Shown here one piece after another: positions 1 to 11,849 of a stretch of DNA of 64,000 nucleotides (positions are counted from its first letter, which is position 1; the number at the start of each line of letters is the position of its first letter). The DNA is from Tragulus kanchil (Eukaryota > Chordata > Mammalia > Artiodactyla > Tragulidae). Both the position numbers and the translations under genes were made by a program. Location: positions 75,109,001 to 75,173,000 of the forward strand of contig JAIOJX010000028.1 in assembly GCA_022376925.1 (NCBI GenBank), in the 5' to 3' direction. Under the pieces are notes generated by a model, which worked only from the letters and a program-made list of their open reading frames with translations, had not been told where the DNA came from and did no database searches.

Positions 1-222
1 CCCCTAATGGTGACTTTTTATGATGGAGGCATAAGGCTTCATCACAACAAGCTAAATATGCAATAGAAACCCCAAACTCCTGTATGTGGCAAAATACTGA
101 ATTTTTTTTCTCATCCCAAGATGAAAAGAGACTCACCTCCCATGCATCCATGGAACTTCTCTTGGTTCACATCACATGCAACACATCCGTGACCCAGTGA
201 GCTTGGAGACTTGGTGGACTTT

Positions 223-796
223 TCTTTGATTGGTTAATTTTTCCTGGGATTGGAAAGCCAGTCCCTGTTCTTCTCCCAGACTCTTCTAATTTCTCCTGAA
301 CACAATGAGGAAAGAGCAGAAGCTGCCAGCAGCCCCACGACCACTCTGAGGTGCCTGAACTGAGTGTTCCCTGGAGCGGAAGGGAAATGCACGGCCTCGT
401 GACCTCTCTCTGGGTCTCCTTTCCCACCTTTCTTTCCAGCTCCATCTTCACGTAACTGCATCCTGGAGCCAGAGCTTACAGGATTTGTCCTTGTGGGACA
501 CACTACCCTCTTTTAAAAAGTCCACTTCCATTTCACACAGAATTTAAGTTTTAAAAAACAGAATGTAACAATATTTTTATAAAACAACTGCTTCCCATTC
601 ATCAATAACTCTACCATTCTGAAACACTTCTTTTTCTGTGTTTGGTCATTTTTAATAACTTCCTCTATATGCCATACAGAATAATTCACTAGTTATAAGT
701 ATTTTCCATATGATAAAATGGAAAACCAGTCAGGTGACTTCCCATAAAGCTGATTAGACTCAGGCCCATTTTTGCAGAGTCACTGGCTGATACTTT
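223..796. other. Unique intronic stretch, nothing recognised
   Basis: Non-coding sequence of TMEM30C intron 1. It is the left part of duplication unit A2. Short open frames here show no homology I recognise. Exon 1 is not present. Confidence 0.6.
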
Positions 797-812
797 CCTA
801 ATGGTGACTTTT

Positions 813-1092
813 TTTTTTTTTTTTTTAAATTTTGGCCTCTTTTGTATTGTTATTTATTTATTTATTTATTTCCATCCATCTTCATTCTTTGGCCTGTTCG
901 GGCCTCCCATTGCAGTGGCCTCTCTCGTTGCTGAGCACCAGCTCTGGGCACATGCACTCAGAGCACCAACTTGTAATTGGACACACCAGCCCACCAGCTC
1001 CGCGTCACATGGGATCTTCCCGTGCCAAGGATCAAACTGGTGCCCCTTGCACTACAAGGCGGACTCTACCCACTGGACCACCAGGGGAACCC
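813..1092 (-). mobile_element. tRNA-derived SINE, unfamiliar ruminant subfamily
   Basis: Read on the minus strand it starts ggttcccctggtggtccagt, has the B-box-like ggtttgatcc and ends in poly(A) (poly(T) at 809-826 on the + strand). Flanking target-site duplications cctaatggtgactttt lie at 797-812 and 1093-1108. Confidence 0.85.
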
Positions 1093-1344
1093 CCTAATGG
1101 TGACTTTTTATGATGGAGGCATAAGGCTTCATCACAACAAGCTAAATATGCAATAGAAACCCCAAACTCCTGTATGTGGCAAAATACTGAATTTTTTTTC
1201 TCATCCCAAGATGAAAAGAGACTCACTCCTCCCATGCATCCATGGAACTTCTCTTGGTTCACATCACATGCAACACATCCTTGACCCAGTGAGCTTGGAG
1301 ACTTGGTGGACTTCGGATTTTAAAATGCGTGCTCACATATCTTT

Positions 1345-1664
1345 TTTTTTTTTTTTAAATAATTGGTTTTTTTGGGAGGGGGGTGGGTTGGGGAGGGAGA
1401 GGGGCAGGTGGGCCACTTCTATTGGTCTTTCATTTATCTATCTTCATCTGTCTTTGTTCTTTGGCCGGTGTGGGCCTCCCATCGCAGTGGCCTCTGTTGC
1501 AGAGCGCAGGCTCTGGGCGCATGCGCTCCAGAGCCCGGCGCAGTAATTGGACACATCGGTCCAGCCGCTCCATGGCACATGGGATCTTCCCAGACCAGGG
1601 ATTGAAGCAGCGCCCCTTGCACTGCAAGTCAGTGTCCTTACCCACTGGACCACCAGGGAAGCTC
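1345..1664 (-). mobile_element. tRNA-derived SINE, same subfamily, with C-rich tail
   Basis: On the minus strand it runs from cttccctggtggtccagtgg through cagctctgg-like and gggaggccc blocks, then a C-rich stretch (G-rich 1373-1412 on +) and poly(A). The approximate target duplication is cacatatctttttt / catatatcttttta. A partial assembly copy lies at 2699-2832. Confidence 0.82.
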
Positions 1665-1703
1665 CTCATATATCTTTTTAATCAGAAATTATTTTCCCTG
1701 CAG

Positions 1704-1814
1704 ATTAATTATACAGGAAAATGTGCAATTTGTGCAAAACTGCGGAAAGATGCCTCTAATTTTGACAAAGAATGCAGCTGCTCTGTTCCCTTTTTCCTTC
1801 CAGAGAAAATGAAG
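1704..1814 (+). pseudogene. TMEM30C: TMEM30C exon 2, splice donor lost
   Basis: The exon is 37 codons in phase 0 after a good acceptor (ttttccctgcag). It begins INYTGKCAIC, contains a C-x2-C pair and later a C-S-C pair, and ends FFLPEKMK. It aligns with TMEM30A exon 2 (IDYTG, CNKC, CFC), where these Cys residues form ectodomain disulfides. The next bases are ataagt where gtaagt is expected, so the +1 G of the donor is replaced by A. The sequence does not match a U12 AT-AC donor (ATATCC). The same change is present in the duplicated copy at 2872. Confidence 0.85.
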
Positions 1815-2129
1815 ATAAGTGAGATTCACCAGCCTTCAGTTAACTATATGCTTTTCTGCTCCTATTTAGCATGTGCAATAAGTTCATGATTTCCACCAAA
1901 ACTGAAAATACAAAACAAAGGAAACACAGTGAAAATGGGGGCAGGTCTTTTAAAGTATTGAGTTTGTGTAAAACTCTCCTTGCTACCTGTTTTTTCCCCT
2001 TTGGAATTCCATTCTTCTCCCTTGTGTCTAGATTTCCAGATTCTTTACCTACCCAACTTTGTAACATAATTCTTAACATCAGTCAAACAGGTTTCATGTG
2101 AAATGTCAACTCAGGAGGGGACCATAGAA

Positions 2130-2200
2130 ATCACTGAATCTGACCGTACATTTTATAGTGAGAAAATTAATGGGTGGAGAGGTTAAGAGACCTGGGCAAG
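2130..2200 (-). repeat. MIR SINE, split by the L1
   Basis: agtgagaaaattaatgggtg and gagaggttaagagacctggg match the reverse complement of MIR (gaggaaactgag, gagaggttaagt). It continues after the L1 as aaggtcacacactgagttag (7136-7200). The reunited element shows the empty site of the L1 insertion. Confidence 0.65.
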
Positions 2201-2871
2201 TTCCACTATTTTAGTAGGTGGGTCAGAGAAGATCTTGCTTTGATTGATGTCCTTGAGGGTTTTGCCTATATTCTCCTCTAAGAGTTTGATGGTTTCTGGT
2301 CTTACATTTAGGTCTTTAATCCATTTTGAGTTGATCTTTGTGTATGGGGTCAGGGAATGTTCCAACTTCATTTTTTTGCATGTAGCTGTCCAATTTTCCC
2401 AGCACCACTTGTTGAAGAGGCTGTCTTTGTCCCATTTTATAGTTTCGCCTCCTTTGTCAAAAATAAGGTACCCATAGGTGCGTGGGTTGATCTCTGGGTT
2501 CTCAATCTTGTTCCATTGATCTATAGTTCTGTTTTTGTGCCAGTACCATACTGTCTTGATAACTGTTGCTTTGTAGTAGAGTCTGAAGTTAGGGCGGCTG
2601 ATCCCTCCAACTCCATTCTTCTTCCTCAGGATTGCTTTGGCTATTCGAGGTCTTCTGTGTTTCCATATGAACTGTGTTATTATTTGGTCTAGTTCTGCAT
2701 GCGCCCAGCCCGCGCAGTAATTGGACTGGTCCAGCCGCTCCATGGCACATGGGATCTTCCCAGGCCAGGGATTGAAGCAGCGCCTTGCACTGCAAGTCAG
2801 TGTCCTTACCCACTGGACCACCAGGGAAGCTCCTCATATATCTTTTTAATCAGAAATTATTTTCCCTGCAG

Positions 2872-2982
2872 ATTAATTATACAGGAAAATGTGCAATTTG
2901 TGCAAAACTGCGGAAAGATGCCTCTAATTTTGACAAAGAATGCAGCTGCTCTGTTCCCTTTTTCCTTCCAGAGAAAATGAAG
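2872..2982 (+). pseudogene. TMEM30C: TMEM30C exon 2, second copy in a 1.17-kb tandem duplication
   Basis: This repeats 1704-1814 exactly, including the ataagt donor, 1168 bp downstream. It lies inside duplication unit B2 and is probably an assembly copy rather than a second exon. Confidence 0.8.
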
Positions 2983-3495
2983 ATAAGTGAGATTCACCAG
3001 CCTTCAGTTAACTATATGCTTTTCTGCTCCTATTTAGCATGTGCAATAAGTTCATGATTTCCACCAAAACTGAAAATACAAAACAAAGGAAACACAGTGA
3101 AAATGGGGGCAGGTCTTTTAAAGTATTGAGTTTGTGTAAAACTCTCCTTGCTACCTGTTTTTTCCCCTTTGGAATTCCATTCTTCTCCCTTGTGTCTAGA
3201 TTTCCAGATTCTTTACCTACCCAACTTTGTAACATAATTCTTAACATCAGTCAAACAGGTTTCATGTGAAATGTCAACTCAGGAGGGGACCATAGAAATC
3301 ACTGAATCTGACCGTACATTTTATAGTGAGAAAATTAATGGGTGGAGAGGTTAAGAGACCTGGGCAAGTTCCACTATTTTAGTAGGTGGGTCAGAGAAGA
3401 TCTTGCTTTGATTGATGTCCTTGAGGGTTTTGCCTATATTCTCCTCTAAGAGTTTGATGGTTTCTGGTCTTACATTTAGGTCTTTAATCCATTTT

Positions 3496-5909
3496 GAGTT
3501 GATCTTTGTGTATGGGGTCAGGGAATGTTCCAACTTCATTTTTTTGCATGTAGCTGTCCAATTTTCCCAGCACCACTTGTTGAAGAGGCTGTCTTTGTCC
3601 CATTTTATAGTTTCGCCTCCTTTGTCAAAAATAAGGTACCCATAGGTGCGTGGGTTGATCTCTGGGTTCTCAATCTTGTTCCATTGATCTATAGTTCTGT
3701 TTTTGTGCCAGTACCATACTGTCTTGATAACTGTTGCTTTGTAGTAGAGTCTGAAGTTAGGGAGGCTGATCCCTCCAACTCCATTCTTCTTCCTCAGGAT
3801 TGCTTTGGCTATTCGAGGTCTTCTGTGTTTCCATATGAACTGTGTTATTATTTGGTCTAGTTCTGTGAAAAATGTCAATGGTAGTTGGATAGGTATTGCA
3901 TTGAATCTGTAGATGATATTTGGTAGTATGGTCATTTTCACAATATTGATTCTTCTGATCCAGGAACATGGAATATCTCTCCATCTGTTTAAGTCTTCTT
4001 TAATGTCTCTCATGAGTGTCTTGTAATTTTCTGTGTACAGTTCTTTTGTTTCTTTGGTCAGGTTTATTCCTAGATATTTGATTCTTTTGGTTACAATGGT
4101 GAAGGGGATTGCCTCTTTGATTTCATTTTCTGATTTTTCATTGTTTGTGTATAGGAATGCCAGTGACTTCTGTGTGTTGACTTTGTATCCTGCGACTTTG
4201 CTGAATCATTGATTAGCTCTAGTAGCTTTGTAACCGTGTCTTTGGGATTTTCTATGTATAATATCATGTCGTCTGCAAAAAGAGAGAGCTTGACTTCTTC
4301 CTTTCCAATCTGGATTCCTTTGATTTCTTTCTCTTCTCTTATTGCCTTTGTTAGAACTTCCAGGACTATGTTGAATAGTAGTGGTGAAAGTGGGCACCCC
4401 TGTCTTGTTCCTGATCTTAGAGGGAATGCTTTCAGTTTTTCACCATTAACAATAATGTTCGCTGTAGGCTTCTCATAGATGGCTTTTATTATGTTGAGAT
4501 AGGTTCCTTCTATGCCCATTTTCTGAAGAGTTTTTATCATAAATGGATGTTGTACTTTGTCAAAGGCTTTTTCTGCATCTACTGAAATGATCATGTGATT
4601 TTTGTCTTTCAACTTGTTGATATGGTGTATCACGTTGATTGATTTGTGGATGTTGAAGAAGCCTTGCATGCCTGAGATGAACCCGACTTGATCATGATGT
4701 ATGAGTTGATCTTTGTGTATGGTGTCAGGGAATGTTCCAACTTCATTTTTTTGCATGTAGCTGTCCAATTTTCCCAGCACCACTTGTTGAAGAGGCTGTC
4801 TTTGTCCCATTTTATAGTTTCGCCTCCTTTGTCAAAAATAAGGTACCCATAGGTGCGTGGGTTGATCTCTGGGTTCTCAATCTTGTTCCATTGATCTATA
4901 GTTCTGTTTTTGTGCCAGTACCATACTGTCTTGATAACTGTTGCTTTGTAGTAGAGTCTGAAGTTAGGGAGGCTGATCCCTCCAACTCCATTCTTCTTCC
5001 TCAGGATTGCTTTGGCTATTCGAGGTCTTCTGTGTTTCCATATGAACTGTGTTATTATTTGGTCTAGTTCTGTGAAAAATGTCAATGGTAGTTGGATAGG
5101 TATTGCATTGAATCTGTAGATGATATTTGGTAGTATGGTCATTTTCACAATATTGATTCTTCTGATCCAGGAACATGGAATATCTCTCCATCTGTTTAAG
5201 TCTTCTTTAATGTCTCTCATGAGTGTCTTGTAATTTTCTGTGTACAGTTCTTTTGTTTCTTTGGTCAGGTTTATTCCTAGATATTTGATTCTTTTGGTTA
5301 CAATGGTGAAGGGGATTGCCTCTTTGATTTCATTTTCTGATTTTTCATTGTTTGTGTATAGGAATGCCAGTGACTTCTGTGTGTTGACTTTGTATCCTGC
5401 GACTTTGCTGAATCATTGATTAGCTCTAGTAGCTTTGTAACCGTGTCTTTGGGATTTTCTATGTATAATATCATGTCGTCTGCAAAAAGAGAGAGCTTGA
5501 CTTCTTCCTTTCCAATCTGGATTCCTTTGATTTCTTTCTCTTCTCTTATTGCCTTTGTTAGAACTTCCAGGACTATGTTGAATAGTAGTGGTGAAAGTGG
5601 GCACCCCTGTCTTGTTCCTGATCTTAGAGGGAATGCTTTCAGTTTTTCACCATTAACAATAATGTTCGCTGTAGGCTTCTCATAGATGGCTTTTATTATG
5701 TTGAGATAGGTTCCTTCTATGCCCATTTTCTGAAGAGTTTTTATCATAAATGGATGTTGTACTTTGTCAAAGGCTTTTTCTGCATCTACTGAAATGATCA
5801 TGTGATTTTTGTCTTTCAACTTGTTGATATGGTGTATCACGTTGATTGATTTGTGGATGTTGAAGAAGCCTTGCATGCCTGAGATGAACCCGACTTGATC
5901 ATGATGTAT
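3496..5909. repeat. Tandem duplication C, period 1207 bp, inside the L1
   Basis: 3496-4702 repeats as 4703-5909, duplicating the L1 reverse-transcriptase segment. The copies share only gagtt at the join. Confidence 0.9.
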
Positions 5910-6019
5910 GAGTTTTTTGATGTGTCGTTGAATTCTGTTTGCTAGGATTTTGTTGAGGATCTTGGCATCTAAGTTCATCAGTGAAATTGGCCTATAGTTT
6001 TCCTTTTTTGTGTTGTGGG

Positions 6020-6807
6020 ACCTCATGAAACTTAAAAGCTTTTGTACAGCAAAAGAAATCACCAAAAAGTTGAACAGACACCCCACAGAGTGGGAGAAAA
6101 TCATAGCAAATGAAACAATAGACAAAGAATTAATCTCCAAAATCTACAAGTAACTCAGACAACTCAGCACAGGGAAAATGAGCAGCCCAATCAAAAAATG
6201 GGAAAAAGATCTAAAGAGACGCCTCTCCAAAGAGGACATACAGATGGCCCAAAAATACATGAAACGATGCTCAACCTCGCTTATTATCAGAGAAATGCAA
6301 ATTAAAACCACAATGCGATACCACCTCACACCTGTCAGAATGGCCATCATCAACAAATCGACAGACAACAAGTGCTGGAGAGGGTGTGGAGAAAAGGGAA
6401 CCCTCTTGCATTGCTGGTGGGAATGTAAATTAATACAACCTCTATGGAAGACAATATGGAGATTCCTTAAAAAACTAAAAATAGAAGCACCCTATGACCC
6501 AGCAATCCCACTATTAGGCCTATATCCTGATGAAATCAAAACTGAAAGAGGCACCTGTACCCCAATGTTCATTGCAGCTCTCTATACAATAGCCAGAACA
6601 TGGAAGCAACCTAGATGTCCATCGACAAATGAATGGATCCAGAAGCTCTGGTACATATACACAATGGAATACTACTCAGCTGTTAAAAGAAATGCAGAAG
6701 ACTCAGTCCTAATGAGGTGGCTGGCTCTAGAACCTATCATAAAAAGTGAAGTAAGTCAAAAAGAGAAAGACAAGTATAGTATACTAACTCATATATATGG
6801 GATCTAG
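6020..6807 (+). pseudogene. L1 ORF2 C-terminal fragment, forward half
   Basis: Frame from 6178 reads [60 protein letters not shown] and [13 protein letters not shown], the typical L1 ORF2 C-terminus with its Cys cluster. An in-frame TAA at about 6151 separates it from the preceding LISKIYK. Not functional. Confidence 0.88.
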
Positions 6808-7123
6808 TAAGATGGTCATGATAACATACGCAGTGAACTCATGAAAAAACAGAGAATAGACATAAAGGCATTGTGGAGACCGAACAGTGGGAGGGAGGCA
6901 TGGAGGGAGTAACATGGAAGCCTATACTGTCATGTGTGGAAAAGATAGCTATTGTCATTGTGCTAGGGGAATAGGAGTACCTACAACCACTTGGAGCGAT
7001 GGTCTGGAGGGATGGGAGGGGGGGAACTGGGTGGGGGGAGGGTCCAGGGATATGCATATGAATGATCTGGGAACATACATGTAAAAAAATAAATTAATTA
7101 AAAATAAAAAAATATAAAAAAAA
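6808..7123 (+). mobile_element. L1 3' UTR with G-rich tract and A-rich tail
   Basis: Begins just after the ORF2 stop. A G-run block spans 7001-7049 (four or more runs of three or more G), then ataaattaattaaaaataaa and an A tail. A second copy of this 3' UTR lies at 11528-11835. Confidence 0.82.
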
Positions 7124-7199
7124 AAGAGACCTGGGCAAGGTCACACACTGAGTTAGTGCCAAGGGTTACACCCCTGGTGGGAGTCTCCTTGGGCCCCCT

Positions 7200-8690
7200 C
7201 CAAGTCATTCTGTGCATTGCAGTTGCCTTATCCCTAAGGCGACTCTTGGCCTGGCTCTCAGGCACTGTACAAAATGCCAAAGAAATATTAAGAGACATCC
7301 CTGTTCTTGGGCTGATTGAAGTCTCGTGTTAGTCCAGGTCCTCTGAGGAGCCAGGACAGAATTAGACATGCCAGAGATTTACTGGGGGAACAGCCTGAGA
7401 GGGAAAACATGTAGGACATGGGGAGAGCTGTCAACCACCGTACAGCTCTGACCCCCAGGAAGTAGGGGGAACAGGAGAAGGAAGGATGGAAGGACTGAGG
7501 AGAGCAGGATAGAGACAGGGAGAATAGGAGGGAGCAGGGAAGGAAGGTGCAGCAAGGCCAGCAGAGGGCCCTTGCCTCAGGATCCCTGTTGCTGAGCTAT
7601 GGCCAGGAGCAGCCATGGGAAGCATAACCTTGGTGCAAATGCAGGATGACCTCAGAGCACAGCCCCCAGAGCTGTCCTCGATGCTGATTCCTGTGGTATA
7701 AGATCAAGAAGTTTCTTTTCAGGGCCTCCACAGTCTTATTAGGTGGCAAAGACTGATCAGATGCAAATGTATTCCCGTCAGCTTTTCAAAGACCCTGCCC
7801 TCTGGACTCCACACCTCTCCCCCAACAGTGCCCTCCTCCTCCCTAAACTGACTTGTCCCCTCTTCTCCTGTGTAGACAACTCTGCCTGAGAGGCTTCCAG
7901 TGCAGGCAGGCCTTCTCTTGAGCTGATCACTGAGCATCCCATCCTCAAGACCCTGCTTCCTCCCCAAACCAGACTCAGTATTGTCTCCTAAAAAATTCCT
8001 CCTTACTTCCCCTTCTGGGAAATATCCCATCACCAAGACTCAAAATTTTCCTGCTTAACTCCACCCTGCTGCTCTATTCTCATCCACACCTCCGATGTGT
8101 AAGCATTTATCTGTAATACGTGTCTCTCCCAGTCACTTTCTTCCTCCAGTTTCTTGGGATCACCCCAGTTCAGGCCCTCCTGGTCTTGTTTCACAGCAAC
8201 TTTAATGGCACTTCTAGCCTTTGGTTTCTCCTACTTGTAGCCAGCTCTTACTTGAAAAATCAGTAGGCACCACTTTGTCCCCTTCTCCCAAATGTGTAGT
8301 CTTTCAGATTGCTTTTCAGCACCTGAGGCCCAGCTACCTTTTCATCTTTATCTCTTCAGGAGACCTTTGTACTCTTCCCAGGCTCATTAGCTTACTCTTC
8401 CATGCTGCAACTCTGTGTTCCTGCTGTTCTTTTGCTTAGAAATGTAAGATCTCACTCGTTTTAAGCCCCTAATATCACCCCCAATATTCTTTGAGCCTCC
8501 TTCTCATTCATGTCTCCAGCAAGTTTGAATTCTGGGAGCGCTGTGTTCACTCTTCTGATGGACTTACAGTCACCCATATCATATTTTGTAGACTCACTTC
8601 CTCTATTCACAGGAACCTCCCTGAAGATAAGGACCATGCTTGACATGCTGTACCACCACACCCACACGTTTCAATCTCAGTTGAAAACAG
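7200..8690. other. Intron 2, no gene recognised
   Basis: Purine-rich 7430-7560 (ggaaggatggaaggactgag and similar) and CT-rich 7790-8100. 7330-7660 may be an old, unidentified repeat. No exon-like frame with splice sites that I can defend. Confidence 0.5.
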
Positions 8691-8699
8691 CTCTGTCCT

Positions 8700-9690
8700 G
8701 ATGCTTGGGCTAAAAGCTCAGGATCATCCTTGATGCCTTTCGTTCTCTCACACCTCACATCCAGTCTATCCTGTTGGCTCTGCCTTCAGAATATACCCGG
8801 AGTCTGCTTGCCTCTGCCCGCCTCTGCCCGCCTCTGCTGTGGCTCACCAGCTCCACACCAGTCACCTCTCACCTGGACTTCTACAATAGCTTCCTGTCAG
8901 GTCTCCCTGTTAGAGCTACATCTTGAATAGCAGTCAAACTGAACTTTTTAAAGTCCTATCATATTATTCCTTTGCTCAAAAATCCTTACAGTGGTTTCTT
9001 TTTCCACTCAGTGAAGAAGCCTAAGTCCTTCCAAGGGCCTACATGATCTGACTACTTATTTCCTCTCTAAGCTCCTCTCTCCAGTCTCTTCCCTACCCAC
9101 TCTCTGATCACAGTGGGCTCCTTGTTACTCAAACAAATCAGGCATTCTCTTCTTCCATGTGCCTGACATCCCCTCGGCTAACTCCCCTGCTGCTCTCAGG
9201 TCTTGCTTAGCTCAGTCATCACCTAATCAGGCCTGTGCTGGCCATCCTGCTTCATACTGCAGCCTGTCTGCTTACCCCACCCCTGTACTCATGGTTCGTA
9301 TTACCTTGTTATAATTTCCATTCTTTCCACGATGCTTATCACCTTCCAACTTACTATATAAATGAGCAAATTATATGTATTGTTTATTGTCTGTCTCTCA
9401 TCTATAACTGAGTTTCCCAGGTGGCGCTAGTGGTAAAAAACCCACCTGCCAATGTGGGAGTCGCAGGTTGGATCCCTGAGTTGGGAAGATCCCCTGGAGA
9501 AGGCAATGGCAACCCACTCCAGTATTCTTGCCTGGAGAATCCCATGGACGGAGGAACCTGGTGGGCTATGGTTCACAGGATCACAAGGAGTCACACATAA
9601 CTAAAGCGACTTGGCACACATGCTCACCTGTAACTATGCCTGGTAATCTGTAGTTGCTCGATTAATGTTTATTGGATGAATCATAAGAAC
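8700..9690 (+). mobile_element. L2 LINE 3' end, interrupted by a SINE
   Basis: gctcaggatcatccttgatg, tcctttgctcaaaaatcctt and ttgtttattgtctgtctctc, then after the SINE (9414-9630) tgcctggtaatctgtagttg and aatgtttattggatgaat, follow the order of L2 3' sequence. Ancient and non-coding. Confidence 0.65.
9414..9630 (+). mobile_element. Bov-tA type SINE inserted in an L2
   Basis: tRNA-like head (gtttcccaggtggcgctagt) joined to the Bov-A body ggagaaggcaatggcaaccc, ccagtattcttgcctggaga and cccatggacggaggaacctg. This body derives from BovB and is diagnostic of ruminants. Confidence 0.85.
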
Positions 9691-11190
9691 CTTTGCTCCC
9701 TCCACAGTGCATAGCACAGTATATGTGATAGATGCTGAGAAAATGTTTGCTGAAATTTTAAGTGAATGGGAAAAAAGATGAAGTGCTGGATGATGTGGCT
9801 TTATGCTCTAGAAGCTTTGGTTCTGTGTGTCCCTTTCACCTGTGATCCCAGATGAAAGTGTGTTACTATCAGTGCTGTTCTGAATATATCTGTGTCTAAT
9901 CATTTTTGTGAATAATTCAGATATAAATTATACAGAAATTGCTGGGTTGTAAGTGATGCATATATCAAGTTCACAAGGGATGTTTTATGTCTATGTTCTT
10001 TTGTTAGCGGTCAGAATTTCAGTTCTCTACAGTTATGCCTGTTCTTGCCTTCCTCAACTTACCATTGCTGCCCCCAACCCAAAGTAATAGTTAGCCTTGC
10101 TTTCTTTGTTTTTCCTGAAGACATTGGATACTTACTCTCTCATAATTCTAGGAAACAGAAGTCTGAAGTCATGGTGTCAGCATGACTGGTTCCTTCTTAA
10201 AGGCTCAGAGTGCATACAGTTTTGGAAAAAAAAAAAAAATCCAGAAGATAAACCCTTAAAAGACTTCAAGCTCCCATCTGTCTGTGTCCTTTGAAATCCT
10301 AAAGGCAAATAAGTGTTACCAGCTGCTAACCATTCATTTTGGGCCGAATCTTTCTCATAAAAATCTAACCAAACTACTCAGGGCAACCATAGGGCCTTCA
10401 GCTTACCAGTTCACACACATGACACACACTAGATGACAGATGCATGTAAGGCTCTCTAGCCTTAAACTAGGAATCCTGCACTGAAGAAAAGAAGCACCAT
10501 AAAGTCCATTGTTCCCCCCAGGATTAATCAAAAAGGTGACTATCTAGGAAGCCTTGTAAAATCTTGGACAAAGAATCACTGAAAAATGTTTATTACAACA
10601 CTTCCATCTCTAGTGTATGTGTGTTCTCTATTTATTTTGTCATGTTTACATGGATATATAACTTGGTAAGTAAAATTCTCTTCTTAGCTTCCAAGAAAAT
10701 GTGTGGTAAGTTTCATCCCATGGATTTCCTATTTTCTGTTGTTAAGGGTCATCAATAGAGGTTCCCTCTTTGGGGGAGGAACCATAACCCACCATTCCCG
10801 CTACACCTGGCTGTTCACCTCCACACGCATGCTCTCTGTTTATGATGCTGCAGCCTGCCCCTTTGTCAGGTCCCAGCACCTCCCCCTTCTCAGTGTTCCC
10901 TCTTCAGCCTTTGTTGTTTCCTGTCACTGGCCACACTTACCATGACCTTCATGTTCAACCTGCCCTGGGTACCAGCTCCCATCTTCCATTCTTACGCTCC
11001 TAAAGGTCCTTAGGGCCAGGCATAGCATTTGCATACCAGAAGAGAATCCGTTGACTCGGGGAACTGTAAAGGAATAGTTTCGCAATTCTAGCACTAAATA
11101 TAGCACCTAACATTTGGGAGGCATTTAGACCTTCATATTTTTAGATGCACATCTTGATTGTTTTGGAGGTATATAGTATACTAATAAGGA
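9690..11190. other. Intron 2, unique sequence
   Basis: No repeat or exon recognised apart from an A-run at about 10227. Confidence 0.5.
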
Positions 11191-11346
11191 GCTTCTCTGG
11201 TGGCTCAGATGGTATAGAATCTACCTGTAACACGGGAGACCTGGGTTCATTCCCTGGGTTGGGAAGATCCCCTGGAGAAGGAAATGGCTGCCTACTCCAG
11301 GATTCTTGCCTAGAGAATGCCATGGACAGACGAGTCTGGCAGGTTA
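11190..11346 (+). mobile_element. Bov-tA type SINE
   Basis: gcttctctggtggctcagat head, then gggaagatcccctggagaag and attcttgcctagagaatgcc. Flanked by tagtatactaat and cagtatattaat, a likely target duplication. Confidence 0.82.
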
Positions 11347-11527
11347 CAGTATATTAATTAGCTCTGTTGGACATTTTACATTCGCATCATACGTGCCGTT
11401 AGTAAAATCTGTATCACGCCCACCTAGAGACTACCCTAGAGCCCTGGTCACCATGAAGATGGAAGTATGACGGTAGACTGTGACTCGGCAGCCTCCTACG
11501 GCAGCTTCCATCAAAAGGCATATTTCT

Positions 11528-11835
11528 AACAGTCAGAGAATAGATATGTGGACATTGTGGGGAATGAACAGTGGGTAGGAGGCATAGAGGGAGTAACATG
11601 GAAACCTATACTATCATGTGTGAAAAAGATAGCTACTGTCGTTGCGCTAAGGGAATAGGAGTACTTACAATGACCTGGTGCGATGGCCTGGAGGGGTGGG
11701 ATGGGGGGGGTGCTTGGGAGTGGGGAGGGGACCAGGGATATGCATATGACCGATCTGGGGACGTGCATGTCTGTGAACAACAAAACTCTGTAAAAACTTT
11801 AAAATAAAGAAATAAACATTTTAAAAAAAAAAAAA
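11528..11835 (+). mobile_element. 5'-truncated L1 (3' UTR only)
   Basis: Matches 6849-7085 with changes, including gaacagtgg, the gatagctactgtcgttgcgc block and a G-rich stretch (11690-11737). It ends in poly(A). Flanking aaggcatatttct (11515-11527) and aaagcgtatttct (11837-11849) are the probable target duplication. Confidence 0.83.
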
Positions 11836-11849
11836 AAAAGCGTATTTCT

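Larger units (their letters stand above)
1..1313. repeat. Tandem duplication A, period about 1.09 kb
   Basis: 1-222 match 1091-1313 with a 2-base indel and one substitution. The first unit ends at about 222 and the second covers about 223-1313; the rest of the first unit lies upstream of the window. Confidence 0.85.
1530..3865. repeat. Tandem duplication B, period 1168 bp
   Basis: About 1530-2695 repeats as 2696-3865. The unit holds part of a SINE, TMEM30C exon 2 and the left end of the L1. The join at 2693-2730 is ragged, with small deletions in the SINE sequence. Confidence 0.9.
2201..6020 (-). pseudogene. L1 ORF2 fragment (reverse transcriptase to C-terminal part), inverted
   Basis: Minus-strand frames give [44 protein letters not shown] and [10 protein letters not shown], the L1 RT motifs with the FADD catalytic site. 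Further on come [20 protein letters not shown] and [12 protein letters not shown]. The N-terminal endonuclease is missing. The RT segment appears twice (around 4300 and 5500) because of duplication C; the first copy ends in a junction at 4702. Confidence 0.88.
2201..7123 (+). mobile_element. Twin-primed (5'-inverted) L1 insertion with 16-bp target duplication
   Basis: The left part (2201 to about 6020) is L1 ORF2 on the minus strand; the right part (about 6020-7123) is ORF2 C-terminus plus 3' UTR and poly(A) on the plus strand. Target duplication aagagacctgggcaag lies at 2185-2200 and 7124-7139, and again at 3353-3368 through duplication B. The switch is near gggacctcatgaaacttaaa, the point expected if both halves come from one transcript. 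Without duplications B and C the element would be about 2.5 kb. Confidence 0.9.

Noticed and set aside
1383..1889. 168-codon open frame on the + strand
   Set aside because: It is the antisense of a SINE running into TMEM30C exon 2; only the exon 2 part in its own frame is meaningful.
8808..8836. Short tandem cctctgcccg repeated three times
   Set aside because: Simple local slippage within an L2; not a CRISPR or minisatellite of note.
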